Positions 1 through 9,374 of a DNA stretch of 64,000 nucleotides are shown here, piece after piece (the stretch's first letter is position 1; every line of letters starts with the position of its first letter). The notes below the pieces were generated by a model, which was not told the origin of the DNA, ran no database searches, and saw only the letters and a program-made list of their open reading frames with translations. The DNA is from Pelomonas sp047654785. GTDB taxonomy: Bacteria > Pseudomonadota > Gammaproteobacteria > Burkholderiales > Burkholderiaceae_C. The DNA lies in the NCBI RefSeq assembly GCF_047654785.1, contig NZ_JASGKQ010000002.1:806001-870000 (forward strand), read 5' to 3'. The translations under genes were made by a program, and so were the position numbers.

Positions 1-1043
1 AGCTGCAGCTCGTCGAGCGTGACGACGAGGCCAAGAACGAGCGCGGCGTGCAGATCGCCCAGGAGCTCATCAACAAGGAAAAGGTCGCCGCCACCGTCGG
101 CTACATCAACACCGGCGTGGCGCTGGCGTCGCAGCGCTTCTACCAGGACGCCAAGATCCCGGTCATGAACAACGTGGCGACCGGCTCGGCCATCACGCTG
201 CAGTTCAAGAACGCGCCGGAGAACTACGTCTTCCGCAACGCGGCGCACGATTCCATCCAGGCGCCGATGATCGTCGAGGAGGCGGTCACCAAGCGCGGCT
301 TCAAGAAGGTCGCCATCCTGGCCGACTCGACGAACTACGGCCAGCTCGGCCGCGCCGACCTGGAGGCCGCGCTGCAGCTCAAGGGCATCAAGCCGGTGGC
401 CGTCGAGAAGTTCAACATCAAGGACGTCGACATGACGGCCCAGCTGCTGAAGGCCAAGGAGGCCGGCGCCGAGGCCATCCTGACCTACGGCATCGGCCCC
501 GAGCTGGCCCAGATCGCCAACGGCATGACCAAGCTGGGCTGGAAGGTGCCGATGATCGGCTCCTGGACGCTGTCGATGGCCAACTACATCGACAACGCCG
601 GCCCCGGCGGCGAGGGCGCGCGGATGCCGCAGACCTTCATCCAGGAGCCCACGACGCCGAAGCGCCAGGCTTTCATCATCAACTACCTGAAGACCTTCAA
701 CCCGAAGAACTCGCGCATCGACTCGCCGGTGAGCGCGGCCCAGGGCTACGACTCCGTCTACCTGCTGGCCGCCGCCATCAAGCAGGCCGGCTCCACCGAG
801 GGCCCGAAGATCCGGGCCGCGCTGGAAGACCTGAAGACGCCGGTGGAAGGCGTGGTGACGACCTACAACAAGCCCTTCTCCAAGGCCGACCACGAGGCCA
901 TCACGGCCAACATCCCGGTGATGGGCGAGGTCAAGGGCCAGCGCGTCGTGTATGCCTACCAGGACGACTTCAAGAAGGCATCCCATGTGCAGCTCAAGGA
1001 CGTGAACGCCAAGGGCGCGATGGAACAGAAGAAGCGGCAGTAA
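1..1043 (+). CDS. Branched-chain amino acid/amide ABC transporter substrate-binding protein (5' truncated by window)
   Basis: Periplasmic binding protein of the LivK-like type I fold (Periplasmic_binding_6 family) that would deliver a branched-chain amino acid, amide or related ligand to the LivHMGF transporter encoded next. The reading frame is already open at base 3, so the start, signal peptide and first part of lobe 1 lie outside the window; the GTG at 48 is internal. Visible family features are a conserved lobe-1 stretch (VGYINTGVALASQRFYQDAK), the inter-lobe region around AILADSTNYGQLG, and the C-terminal AAQGYDSVYLLAAAIKQAGS helix. The TAA at 1041-1043 is followed by a hairpin-rich 121-bp gap and then livH. 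Ligand specificity cannot be read from sequence. Confidence 0.9.
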   Translation, partial: LQLVERDDEAKNERGVQIAQELINKEKVAATVGYINTGVALASQRFYQDAKIPVMNNVATGSAITLQFKNAPENYVFRNAAHDSIQAPMIVEEAVTKRGFKKVAILADSTNYGQLGRADLEAALQLKGIKPVAVEKFNIKDVDMTAQLLKAKEAGAEAILTYGIGPELAQIANGMTKLGWKVPMIGSWTLSMANYIDNAGPGGEGARMPQTFIQEPTTPKRQAFIINYLKTFNPKNSRIDSPVSAAQGYDSVYLLAAAIKQAGSTEGPKIRAALEDLKTPVEGVVTTYNKPFSKADHEAITANIPVMGEVKGQRVVYAYQDDFKKASHVQLKDVNAKGAMEQKKRQ

Positions 1044-1057
1044 AAGCTCCCCCCCTA

Positions 1058-1092
1058 CCGGCTTCGCCGGCCCCCTCGAGGGGGCGCTGCCT
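1058..1092. repeat. Intergenic hairpin/palindrome element downstream of the binding protein
   Basis: Two adjacent stem-loops: CCGGC-TTC-GCCGG at 1058-1070 and the perfect palindrome CCCCCTCGAGGGGG at 1071-1084, followed by CGCTGCC. The same arrangement (CCCCCTC, short loop, GAGGGGG, CGCTGCC) recurs at 30657. No T-tract follows, so this is not a classical intrinsic terminator. It may attenuate the highly expressed binding-protein message relative to the permease genes, or may simply be a dispersed repeat. Confidence 0.6.
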
Positions 1093-1164
1093 GTGGCCTG
1101 GCAAAGCCAGTTCCACGGCAGCCGCTGGGGAATGCGCCACGCCTTCAACTTCTGACGGAACCAT

Positions 1165-2040
1165 ATGCAGATCCTGACCCAGCTCGTGTTCAGCGGCATC
1201 GCGCTGGGCATGATTTACGCCGTCATCGCGTTCGGCTACCAGCTCACCTTCGCCACCAGCGACACCCTCAACTTCGGCCAGGGCGATGCGCTGATGCTCG
1301 GCGCGCTGGTCGGGCTGACGCTGGTGGGCCTGGGCGTGAACTACTGGCTGATGATCCCGCTCGTCTGCCTGTTCGGCGCGCTGCAGGGCGCCGTCGTCGA
1401 GCGCATCGGCGTGCGGCCCGCGATCAAGATGAAGAGCGAGTTCGGCTGGATCATGTCCACCATCGCGCTGGGCATCATCTTCAAGAACGTGGCCGAGAAC
1501 GTCTGGGGCCGCGACGACCTGAAGTTCCCGTCGCCGCTGCCCGAGGCGCCGATGAAGGTGCTCGGCGCCAACGTGCTGCCGATGGAGCTGCTGGTCATCG
1601 TCGGCGCCGTCGGCATGATGCTGGCGGTCGAGGTGTTCAACCGCAAGAGCATCTACGGCAAGGCCGTGGTCGCCACCTTCAACGACCGCGACGCCGCCAA
1701 GCTGATGGGCATCAACACCGGCCTGGTCATCACGTTCTCCTACGCGCTGTCGTCGCTGACCGCGTCGTTCGCCGGCGTGCTGATCGCGCCGCTGACGCTG
1801 ACCGGCGCGACCATGGGCGCGGTGCTGGGCCTGAAGGCCTTCGCCGTGGCCATCATCGGCGGGCTGACCAGCGGCATGGGCATCATCGTCGGCGGCATCA
1901 TCCTCGGCGTGGCCGAGACGACCACCGGCTTCTACCTCTCCACCGGCTACAAGGACGTGCCCGGCCTGGTGCTGCTGCTGATCGTGCTGGCGGTGAAGCC
2001 CGCGGGCCTGTTCGGCAAGACCGCGATCAAGAAGGTCTGA
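1165..2040 (+). CDS. livH: Branched-chain amino acid ABC transporter permease LivH
   Basis: Inner-membrane permease of 291 aa, the normal length for LivH, forming the channel with the LivM half of the next gene. The sequence is almost entirely hydrophobic helices. It carries the LivH N-terminal hallmark (GIALGMIYAVIAFGYQLTFA), the NFGQGDALMLGA segment, and a C-terminal EAA-like cytoplasmic loop with GLKAFAVAIIGGL and GIILGVAETT. The ATG at 1165 follows the gap after the binding-protein gene. The next gene begins after 71 bp and the order binding protein-livH-livM/G-livF is canonical. Confidence 0.93.
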   Translation: MQILTQLVFSGIALGMIYAVIAFGYQLTFATSDTLNFGQGDALMLGALVGLTLVGLGVNYWLMIPLVCLFGALQGAVVERIGVRPAIKMKSEFGWIMSTIALGIIFKNVAENVWGRDDLKFPSPLPEAPMKVLGANVLPMELLVIVGAVGMMLAVEVFNRKSIYGKAVVATFNDRDAAKLMGINTGLVITFSYALSSLTASFAGVLIAPLTLTGATMGAVLGLKAFAVAIIGGLTSGMGIIVGGIILGVAETTTGFYLSTGYKDVPGLVLLLIVLAVKPAGLFGKTAIKKV

Positions 2041-2111
2041 CGAGTCCGATGAACTTGCGGGACGGACCGATCGAGCGAAGCGAGTAGCTCTGTCCTCAAC
2101 TGGCTAGAAAC

Positions 2112-4025
2112 GTGAACCTCAAGAAACTCATCCTGGGCGCCGCCGCCATCGCCGCGCTCGCCGGCTTCCCGCTCGCCTCCGGCAACCCGTACTACATCCA
2201 CCTGGTCGAGACCATCATGATCTACGCGATCGTGCTGTTCGGCCTGGACATCGTCGTGGGCTACACCGGCCAGGTCTCGCTGGGCCACGCCGGCCTGTTC
2301 GGCATCGGCGCCTACACGGCCGGCGTGCTCATCCTGAAGCTGGATGCGCCGGTCTACCTGACGCTGCCGGCCGCGATCGCCGTGGCCGCGGTGTTCGGCG
2401 CGATGCTGGCGCTGCCGGCGCTGCGCGTGACGGGGCCCTACCTGGCCATGGTGACGCTGGCCTTCGGCACCATCATCCAGATCCTCATCAACGAGATGAC
2501 CTTCCTCACGGAAGGCCCGATGGGCATCACGCTGACCAAGCCCACGCTGTTCGGCCACTCGCTCGACGAGACCGAGTTCTACTGGCTGGTGATGGCCTGC
2601 CTGATCGCGTCGCTGGTGTTCGTGCACCGCGTGCTGCACTCGCAGCTCGGCCGCGCGTTCGAGGCGCTGCGCGGCAGCCCGGTCGCGTCGGACTGCATGG
2701 GCGTGTCGGTCTACCGCTACAAGGTCTACGCCTTCGTCATCTCGGCGGCGCTGGCCGGCCTGGCGGGCGCGCTGTACGCCTACTCCGAGCAGTACATCAG
2801 CCCGAACACCTACAACTTCGAGCTGACCGTGATGTTCCTGCTGGCCATCATCATGGGCGGCCGCAAGACCCGCACCGGCGCGCTGCTGGGCGCGGCCATC
2901 ATCGTCATGCTGCCCAAGCTGCTGGACGACCTGGAAGTCTTCCGCATCGGCGCGGTCGTGCTGGCCGTCATCGTCGCCGCCTCGGTGGCCGTGGGCCTGA
3001 AACGCGGCCGGCTGGGCAAGCAGGCCGCGCTCATCCCCGTCGTCGGCAGCGCCGCGCTGGCGGCCGTCTCGTTCAAGATGGAGTCGATGACCGACTGGCG
3101 GCTGTCCATCTTCGGCCTCATCACGCTGTTCGTCGTGTACTACCTGCAGGACGGCATCGTCGGCTTCGTGCGCAGCGCGCTCAACATCAGGGCCCGGCAC
3201 GAGCGCGACACCAGCGCCGGCCCCGCCGCCGCGCTCACCCGCGCCAGCGCGCAGGGCGAGCCGGAGCTGCTGAAGGCCGGCGGCGTGTTGATGCAGTTCG
3301 GCGGCCTGAAGGCGCTGAACAACGTGGACCTGGTCGTGCGGCGCGGCAGCATCCACGGCCTGATCGGCCCGAACGGCTCGGGCAAGAGCACGATGATGAA
3401 CGTGCTGACCGGCATCTACCAGCCGACGGCCGGCAGCGTGCTGTTCGCGGGCGCGCCCGTCACCGGCCGCACCTCGGCCGACATCGCGCTGTCCGGCATC
3501 GCCCGGACCTTCCAGAACGTGCAGCTGTTCGGCGAGATGACGGCGCTGCAGAACGTGCTGGTGGGCCTGCACCACAGCTTCAAGAGCAACCTCGTCGACA
3601 TCGCGCTGCACCTGCCGCGCTACCTGCGCGAGGACCGCGCGCAGCGCGCCCGCGCGCATGCGCTGCTGGAGTTCGTCGGCCTGGACGCGCTCGCGTCCGA
3701 GGAGGCCCGCAACCTGCCCTACGGCAAGCAGCGCCTGCTGGAGATCGCCCGCGCGCTGGCGCTGGACCCGCAGCTGCTGCTGCTCGACGAACCCGCCGCC
3801 GGCCTGACCGCGCCCGACATCAAGGAGCTGCTGGAGATCATCCGCAAGATCCGCGATGCCGGCGTCACCGTCATCCTCATCGAGCACCACATGGACGTCG
3901 TCATGAGCCTGTGCGACCGCGTCTCCGTGCTGGACTTCGGCCAGAAGATCGCGGAAGGCCTGCCGGCCGAGGTGCAGGCCAACGAGAAGGTCATCGAGGC
4001 CTACCTGGGCGGCCAAGCGAGCTGA
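2112..4025 (+). CDS. livM-livG: Fused branched-chain amino acid permease / ATP-binding protein (LivM-LivG)
   Basis: A single 637-aa ORF combining two subunits that are usually separate. Residues 1 to about 355 form a LivM permease (about 8-10 membrane helices, GYTGQVSLGHAGLFGIGAYT and the FALRGSPVASDCMG-type loop region). After a short charged linker (RARHERDTSAGPAAAL), residues about 385-637 form a LivG ATPase. The ATPase part has Walker A GPNGSGKST near 419, the LivG-type signature LPYGKQRLLEIARAL near 535, and Walker B LLLLDEPAAGL near 556. No stop or frameshift lies between them, so this is a true fusion, as known in some Burkholderiales. The start used is an in-frame GTG at 2112. It lies 12 bp before the livF ATG. 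Confidence 0.9.
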   Translation: MNLKKLILGAAAIAALAGFPLASGNPYYIHLVETIMIYAIVLFGLDIVVGYTGQVSLGHAGLFGIGAYTAGVLILKLDAPVYLTLPAAIAVAAVFGAMLALPALRVTGPYLAMVTLAFGTIIQILINEMTFLTEGPMGITLTKPTLFGHSLDETEFYWLVMACLIASLVFVHRVLHSQLGRAFEALRGSPVASDCMGVSVYRYKVYAFVISAALAGLAGALYAYSEQYISPNTYNFELTVMFLLAIIMGGRKTRTGALLGAAIIVMLPKLLDDLEVFRIGAVVLAVIVAASVAVGLKRGRLGKQAALIPVVGSAALAAVSFKMESMTDWRLSIFGLITLFVVYYLQDGIVGFVRSALNIRARHERDTSAGPAAALTRASAQGEPELLKAGGVLMQFGGLKALNNVDLVVRRGSIHGLIGPNGSGKSTMMNVLTGIYQPTAGSVLFAGAPVTGRTSADIALSGIARTFQNVQLFGEMTALQNVLVGLHHSFKSNLVDIALHLPRYLREDRAQRARAHALLEFVGLDALASEEARNLPYGKQRLLEIARALALDPQLLLLDEPAAGLTAPDIKELLEIIRKIRDAGVTVILIEHHMDVVMSLCDRVSVLDFGQKIAEGLPAEVQANEKVIEAYLGGQAS

Positions 4026-4036
4026 GGACCATTCCC

Positions 4037-4758
<722 letters not shown>

Positions 4759-4759
<1 letters not shown>

Positions 4760-4863
4760 TGGCCCGCGACGGCTACCGCCTCGGCTTCGACGACATCGAT
4801 GCGGCGGCCGCCGTGGCCTCGCGGCATGGCAATCGTCAAGCCCGGGCCCTACCTGAAACATGA
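4759..4863 (+). CDS. Possible 34-aa small ORF bridging livF and the phzF-like gene
   Basis: ATG at 4759 shares TGATG with the livF stop, and its TGA at 4861-4863 shares ATGA with the next start codon at 4860. It begins MARDGYRLGFDDIDAAAAVA and ends RALPET. I recognise no family. The double overlap suggests translational coupling across the gap, but it could equally be a remnant of a longer gene or chance in high-GC DNA. Confidence 0.25.
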
Positions 4864-5699
4864 CTGAACTCCGCCGCTTCGTCCAGGTCGATGTCTTCAC
4901 CGCCGAGCCGCTGAAGGGCAATCCGCTGGCCGTCGTCATCGACGCCGCCGGCCTGTCCGACGCCGACATGGCCGCGTTCGCGCGCTGGACCAACCTGTCC
5001 GAAACCACCTTTTTGCTGCCGCCGACCGACCCCGCCGCCGACTACCGCGTGCGCATCTTCACGCCCGGCGGCGAGCTGCCGTTCGCGGGCCACCCGACGC
5101 TGGGCAGCGCCCACGCCTTCCTCGCCAGCGGTGGCGACGCGAAGCGGCCCGGCGAGCTCGTGCAGCAATGCGCCATCGGCCTCGTGCGCGTCAAGCGCGA
5201 CGGCGCGCGGCTGGCCTTCGCCGCGCCGCCGCTCCAGCGCAGCGGCGCGGCCGGCGACGCCGAACGCGCGCAGGTGCTGGCCGCGCTGCGCATCGCGCCC
5301 GAGGCGTTGCTCGATCTGGCCTGGGTCGACAACGGCCCCGGCTGGCTGGCCGCGCGCCTGCCCGACGCGGCCAGCGTGCTGGCGCTGCAGCCCGACTTCG
5401 CCGCGATGCGCGGGCTCAAGCTGGGCGTCGTCGGCGCCCATCCAGAAGGCAGCGACTGCCAGTTCGAGGTGCGAGCCTTCGTGCCCGGCCTGGGCGTGCC
5501 GGAAGACCCGGTCACCGGCAGCCTGAACGCCGGCCTGGCGCTGTGGCTGCAGGGCCGGGGGTTGGCGGGCGACCGCTATGTGGCCGCCCAGGGCGCGGCG
5601 CTCGGCCGCGCCGGCCGCGTCCATGTGGTGCGCGATGCCGAAGCGACGTGGATCGGCGGCGACGTCGCGCCGCTGATCCATGGCCAGGTGAGGCTGTGA
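4860..5699 (+). CDS. PhzF-family isomerase/epimerase-like protein
   Basis: 279-aa cytosolic protein of the PhzF / YddE superfamily (diaminopimelate-epimerase-like double fold). The N-terminus FVQVDVFTAEPLKGNPLAVV is diagnostic, the expected catalytic glutamate is E48 in NLSETTF, and GGELPFAGHPTLGSAH and EDPVTGS are the substrate-pocket motifs. Most members outside phenazine clusters have no established reaction, and no phenazine genes are nearby, so the substrate is unknown. The start ATG at 4860 matches the family N-terminus. It overlaps the following VOC gene by 4 bp (GTGA), so the two are probably co-translated. Confidence 0.88.
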   Translation: MTELRRFVQVDVFTAEPLKGNPLAVVIDAAGLSDADMAAFARWTNLSETTFLLPPTDPAADYRVRIFTPGGELPFAGHPTLGSAHAFLASGGDAKRPGELVQQCAIGLVRVKRDGARLAFAAPPLQRSGAAGDAERAQVLAALRIAPEALLDLAWVDNGPGWLAARLPDAASVLALQPDFAAMRGLKLGVVGAHPEGSDCQFEVRAFVPGLGVPEDPVTGSLNAGLALWLQGRGLAGDRYVAAQGAALGRAGRVHVVRDAEATWIGGDVAPLIHGQVRL

Positions 5700-6280
5700 G
5701 CAGGGCGCTGGACCACCTCGTCGTCGGCGCGGCGACGCTGGCGGAGGGCGTCGCCTGGTGTGAGCGCGTGCTCGGCGCGACACCCGGTCCCGGCGGCAAG
5801 CATGGGCTGATGGGCACGCACAACCGCCTGCTCGACATCAGCGGCCCCCACCATCCGCGGGTCTATCTGGAAATCATCGCCATCGACCCCGACGCGCCGC
5901 TGCCCGGCCGCGCGCGCTGGTTCGACCTTGACCAGCCGGCCTTGCGCGAGCGCCTGGCCCGAGGGCCGGGGCTGATCCACTGGGTGGCCCGCGTGCCGGA
6001 CCTGGATGCGGCCCTCGCCCGCTGGCGGGGCGAGGGCCACGACGCCGGCGAGGCGGTCGAGGCCTCGCGCGGCAACCTGCGCTGGCGCATCGCCTTGCGC
6101 GAAGACGGCCGCCGCCTGTGCCGCGAGGCCCTGCCGGTGCTGATCGAGTGGGGCGAGGCGCATCCGACCGACGGCATGCCCGAGTCCGGCGTGCAACTGT
6201 TGGGCTTCGAGGCGCGCGACGGCCTGAAGGCACGGCTGGCGACGCCGCGCGGCGAGGTCGTGTTGGAAGCGGTTGGCTGA
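5696..6280 (+). CDS. VOC / glyoxalase-like domain protein
   Basis: 194-aa protein resembling the Glyoxalase_3-like branch of the vicinal oxygen chelate fold: ALDHLVVGAATLAEGVAWCE at the N-terminus, GGKHGLMGTHNRLLDI and a YLEIIAIDPDAP strand that supply typical metal-site and pocket positions. The GTG at 5696 is chosen because it overlaps the phzF stop by 4 bp and sits directly before the conserved LDHLVVG. In-frame sequence further upstream is antisense-like and arginine-rich and is not part of the protein. Reaction unknown. Confidence 0.85.
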   Translation: MSRALDHLVVGAATLAEGVAWCERVLGATPGPGGKHGLMGTHNRLLDISGPHHPRVYLEIIAIDPDAPLPGRARWFDLDQPALRERLARGPGLIHWVARVPDLDAALARWRGEGHDAGEAVEASRGNLRWRIALREDGRRLCREALPVLIEWGEAHPTDGMPESGVQLLGFEARDGLKARLATPRGEVVLEAVG

Positions 6281-6357
6281 TGAGGGCCGGTCAGCCAGGA
6301 TCCGCCGCGCGGCCCCGGGATGTGCCGGCTGAGCCGCGTCGCTAAACTGCCCCGCCT

Positions 6358-6873
6358 ATGTCAGGCCCCGACATCCAGCTGATCACGCCCGAGTCCGCCG
6401 AGGACTGGCAGGAAGTCCGGCTGATCCTGCGTGACTACGCCAACAGCCTGGACATCGACCTCGGCTTCCAGGGCTTCGAGCAGGAGCTGGCCGCGCTGCC
6501 CGGCGACTACGCGCCGCCCGGCGGCCTGATGCTGCTGGCCGTCGTGGACGGCGCGGTCGCCGGCAGCGGCGCCTTCCGGCCGCTGCCCGACGCCGACTAC
6601 CCCAACGCCTGCGAGATGAAGCGCCTCTACGTGCGCCCCGCCTTCCGCCGCTTCGGCCTGGGCCGGCTGCTGGCGCAGGCGCTGATGGACCGCGCCACCG
6701 AGGCCGGCTACTCGTCCATGCTGCTCGACACGCTGGACGACATGGAGGCCGCCCGCGGCCTGTACGAAAGCCTGGGCTTCGCCGAGGTGCCGCCGTTCTA
6801 CTTCAACCCCATCCCCGGCGCGCACTACCTGAAGGCCGACCTGGGCGCCTTCCGGCCCAGTTACTTCGGATAA
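6358..6873 (+). CDS. GNAT-family N-acetyltransferase
   Basis: 171-aa acetyltransferase. The acetyl-CoA-binding motif A appears as LYVRPAFRRFGLGRLLAQAL (RRFGLG pyrophosphate loop), preceded by the beta-4 strand NACEMKRLYV and followed by SMLLDTLDDMEAARGLYESLGF, typical of motif B. Acceptor unknown. It is 77 bp from the VOC gene and 17 bp before the SMP-30 gene, so it may be transcribed with both. Confidence 0.9.
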   Translation: MSGPDIQLITPESAEDWQEVRLILRDYANSLDIDLGFQGFEQELAALPGDYAPPGGLMLLAVVDGAVAGSGAFRPLPDADYPNACEMKRLYVRPAFRRFGLGRLLAQALMDRATEAGYSSMLLDTLDDMEAARGLYESLGFAEVPPFYFNPIPGAHYLKADLGAFRPSYFG

Positions 6874-6890
6874 CGGCCTAGAGTGCCGGC

Positions 6891-7793
6891 ATGGCACTCG
6901 CACACGACCTCCGGCCCCTCAACGCCCACCGCTGCCTGCTCGGCGAGTCGCCGCTCTGGCACCCCGACGAGCAGCGGCTCTACAGCGTGGACATCGCCGC
7001 CCGTCAGGTGCTGCGCTGGCGCGACGGCGCCGACGCGCCCGAGGTGTTCCCGCAGGATGCCGAGCCCGGCTGCATCGCCGCGCGGGCCGGCGGCGGCCTG
7101 GTCGTCGCGCGCCGCGACGGCCTGTGGGCGCTGGACACCGGCAGCGGCGCCGTCGAGCGCCTGTGCCCGCCGCCCTACGACCCCGCACGCCAGCGCTTCA
7201 ACGACGGCAAGCCCGATGCCGCCGGCCGCCTGTGGGTGGGCGCCATCAGCGATGCCCGCGCGCCGGAGGCGGCGCTGTGGCGGCTGGACGCCGGCGGCGC
7301 GCGGTCGCTGGTCGATGGCATCGTCACCGCCAACGGCCTGGCCTGGAGCCCGGACGGCCGCTGGCTGTACCGCAGCGACACCAAGGCCCACGCCATCTGG
7401 CGCCACGCCTTCGACCTGCAGGCCGGCACGCTCGGCGCGGCCGAGCCGTTCGCGGCCTTCCCGGTGCGCGGCGCGGGCCAGCCGCTGTCGGCCTACGGCG
7501 GCCGGCCCGACGGCGCGGCGGTGGACGTGTCCGGCGCCTACTGGGTGGCGATGTTCGAGGGCGCGCGGCTGCTGCGCTTCTCGCCCGAGGGCGAACTGCT
7601 CGGCGAGCTGCCGCTGCCCGTGCGCTGCCCGACCATGCCCTGCTTCGGCGGTGCCGACGGCCGCACGCTGTTCATCACCACCGCGCGCGAGAACCGCCCG
7701 GCGGACGAACTCGCCCGCGAGCCCTGGGCCGGCGCGGTGCTGGCGCTGCGCGTCGAGGTGCCGGGCCTGCCGGCGCAGCGCTGCGCGCTGTAG
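6891..7793 (+). CDS. SMP-30/gluconolactonase/LRE-family protein
   Basis: 300-aa six-bladed beta-propeller lactonase family (gluconolactonase / regucalcin type). The N-terminal metal ligand region is LGESPLWHPDEQRLYSVDI, and the further conserved acidic/amide ligands lie in RFNDGKPDAAGRLWVG, VTANGLAWSPDGRWLY and GRPDGAAVDVSGAYWVAMF. Members hydrolyse sugar lactones such as glucono- or arabinono-lactone; which one is used here is not shown by context. The ATG at 6891 matches the family start (MALAHDLRPLNAHRCLLGES). Confidence 0.9.
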   Translation: MALAHDLRPLNAHRCLLGESPLWHPDEQRLYSVDIAARQVLRWRDGADAPEVFPQDAEPGCIAARAGGGLVVARRDGLWALDTGSGAVERLCPPPYDPARQRFNDGKPDAAGRLWVGAISDARAPEAALWRLDAGGARSLVDGIVTANGLAWSPDGRWLYRSDTKAHAIWRHAFDLQAGTLGAAEPFAAFPVRGAGQPLSAYGGRPDGAAVDVSGAYWVAMFEGARLLRFSPEGELLGELPLPVRCPTMPCFGGADGRTLFITTARENRPADELAREPWAGAVLALRVEVPGLPAQRCAL

Positions 7794-7840
7794 CGCCTCC
7801 CGCGGGCTGCGGGCCCGTCACCCTGAAGGCGGGATGGCGA

Positions 7841-7869
7841 TTGGGAAACAACGGGTTTCAACATATACT
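7841..7869 (+). promoter_or_regulatory. Sigma-70-type promoter of the ATP synthase operon
   Basis: TTGGGA (7841-7846) and TATACT (7864-7869) are separated by exactly 17 bp and lie about 60 bp before atpI, in a locally AT-rich patch that stands out in this GC-rich DNA. They match the -35 consensus at 4 of 6 bases and the -10 at 5 of 6. This is the only good promoter I see before the nine-gene operon. Confidence 0.75.
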
Positions 7870-7928
7870 CCCGTGGTTTTGCCGGCCGGCATCCGGGCCG
7901 GCGCCGACCCGTCCCCGTCAACGCCGAC

Positions 7929-8432
7929 ATGACTGTTGCCCACAAGGTTCGTCCTGCCAGCACCCCTGTTGACGACTGGGACGACGACGCGCCCGACTCC
8001 GTGCCCGTGCCGCCCTGGACCGCCCAGCAGGTGCAAGCCCTGGTGGCGCGCGACCGGCCCCTGTCGCCCTGGGCGGTGGTGGCCGCCCAGGCGGTGGTCG
8101 GTGGCTTGTTGGCGTTGGCGTGGTGGCTGTTCGGCACCGCGCCGGCGCAGCAGGTGCGCGCCACGCTCTGGGGTGCGGCTGCGGTGGTGTTGCCCCATGC
8201 CTTGATGGCCTGGGGCCTGCGCCGCCCCGCCGTCCATGCCCAGGCCGCGTTCCTGTCGTTCCTGATCTGGGAACTGGTCAAGGTGGGCTGCGCGGTCGCC
8301 ATCCTGGTGGCGGCGGCGTGGCAGGTGCGGGACCTGAGCTGGCCGGCTTTGCTGGTGGCGCTGGTGGCGTGCCTGAAGGTACATGTGGTGGCCTTGTGGG
8401 TGTCCGCAAGGTCCGGTCAACGAACGAATTGA
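7929..8432 (+). CDS. atpI: ATP synthase subunit I (AtpI-like)
   Basis: 167-aa membrane protein at the position of atpI, directly before atpB. A polar, acidic N-terminal region (VDDWDDDAPDSVPVP) precedes about four hydrophobic helices, including the AtpI-typical FLIWELVKVGCAVAILVAA. AtpI proteins help assemble the c-ring or import cations and are not part of the final enzyme. Assigned mainly from position and topology, since sequence conservation in the family is weak. Confidence 0.85.
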   Translation: MTVAHKVRPASTPVDDWDDDAPDSVPVPPWTAQQVQALVARDRPLSPWAVVAAQAVVGGLLALAWWLFGTAPAQQVRATLWGAAAVVLPHALMAWGLRRPAVHAQAAFLSFLIWELVKVGCAVAILVAAAWQVRDLSWPALLVALVACLKVHVVALWVSARSGQRTN

Positions 8433-8444
8433 GTCCAACAGACG

Positions 8445-9314
8445 ATGAGCAGCGAACAGCACGCGCCCAGCGCCGGTGAATACATCAATCACCACCTGCA
8501 GCATCTGCAGAAGAACTTCTCGTTCGAGAGCGTGAAGCAGACCAGCATCGTCGACTTCAGCCTCTACAACCTCGACTCGCTGGTGTTCGCCTCCGGGCTG
8601 GGCCTGCTGGGCGTGTTCCTGCTGTGGCTGGGCGTGCGCCGCGCCACGTCGGGCGTGCCGGGCCGCTTCCAGGCCGCCGTCGAGATCCTGTTCGAGATGG
8701 TCGACAACCAGGCCAAGGGCGTCATCCACGACGCCAAGAGCCGCCAGTTCGTCGGCCCGCTGGCGCTGATGGTGTTCGTCTGGATCTTCCTGATGAACTT
8801 CATGGACATGATCCCGGTGGACGCGCTGCCGCAGCTGTGGCATTCGGCCGGCCCGGCGCTGGGCTTCAAGGACTACCTGCGCGTCGTGCCCACGGCCGAC
8901 CTGTCCACGACGCTGGGCATGTCCACCTTCGTGCTGCTGCTGTGCCTGTACTACAACATCAAGATCAAGGGCCTGGGCGGCTGGGGTCATGAGCTGATCG
9001 CCGCGCCGTTCGGCAACCACTGGGCGCTGTGGCCGTTCAATTTCCTGATGCAGATGATCGAGTTCCTGGCCAAGACCGTGTCCCACGGCATGCGGCTGTT
9101 CGGCAACATGTTCGCCGGCGAACTCGTGTTCATGCTGATCGCCCTGATGGGCGGTGCCTGGGCGATGAACGCCACGGGCCTGGGTCTGGCGTTCGGCCAC
9201 GTCGTGGCCGGCACCGTGTGGACGCTGTTCCACATCCTCGTGATCACGCTGCAGGCATTCATCTTCATGATGCTGACGCTGATCTACATCGGCCAGGCGC
9301 ACGACCATCACTGA
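8445..9314 (+). CDS. atpB: F1Fo ATP synthase subunit a
   Basis: 289-aa Fo proton-channel subunit with five to six membrane helices. The essential stator arginine lies in HGMRLFGNMFAGEL, the counterpart of E. coli aArg210, and the last helices (VWTLFHILVITLQAFIFMMLTLIYIGQAHDHH) carry the conserved Gln and C-terminal His-rich end seen in betaproteobacteria. The ATG at 8445 lies 12 bp after atpI. Second gene of the operon. Confidence 0.98.
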   Translation: MSSEQHAPSAGEYINHHLQHLQKNFSFESVKQTSIVDFSLYNLDSLVFASGLGLLGVFLLWLGVRRATSGVPGRFQAAVEILFEMVDNQAKGVIHDAKSRQFVGPLALMVFVWIFLMNFMDMIPVDALPQLWHSAGPALGFKDYLRVVPTADLSTTLGMSTFVLLLCLYYNIKIKGLGGWGHELIAAPFGNHWALWPFNFLMQMIEFLAKTVSHGMRLFGNMFAGELVFMLIALMGGAWAMNATGLGLAFGHVVAGTVWTLFHILVITLQAFIFMMLTLIYIGQAHDHH

Positions 9315-9374
9315 TCGCTGCTTCCCGCTTTTCCCTTTTTCCTGTTCCTTCCCACACTCTCTAGGAGATATCAA

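Noticed and set aside
1947..4016. 689-codon open frame antisense to livM-livG, and similar long antisense frames over atpA (10099-12354), atpD (13195-14697), priA (27810-29759) and rep (31121-33358)
   Set aside because: They mirror strong GC3 coding bias of real genes, have biased compositions (His/Gln/Arg/Ala-rich) and no domains or ribosome sites.
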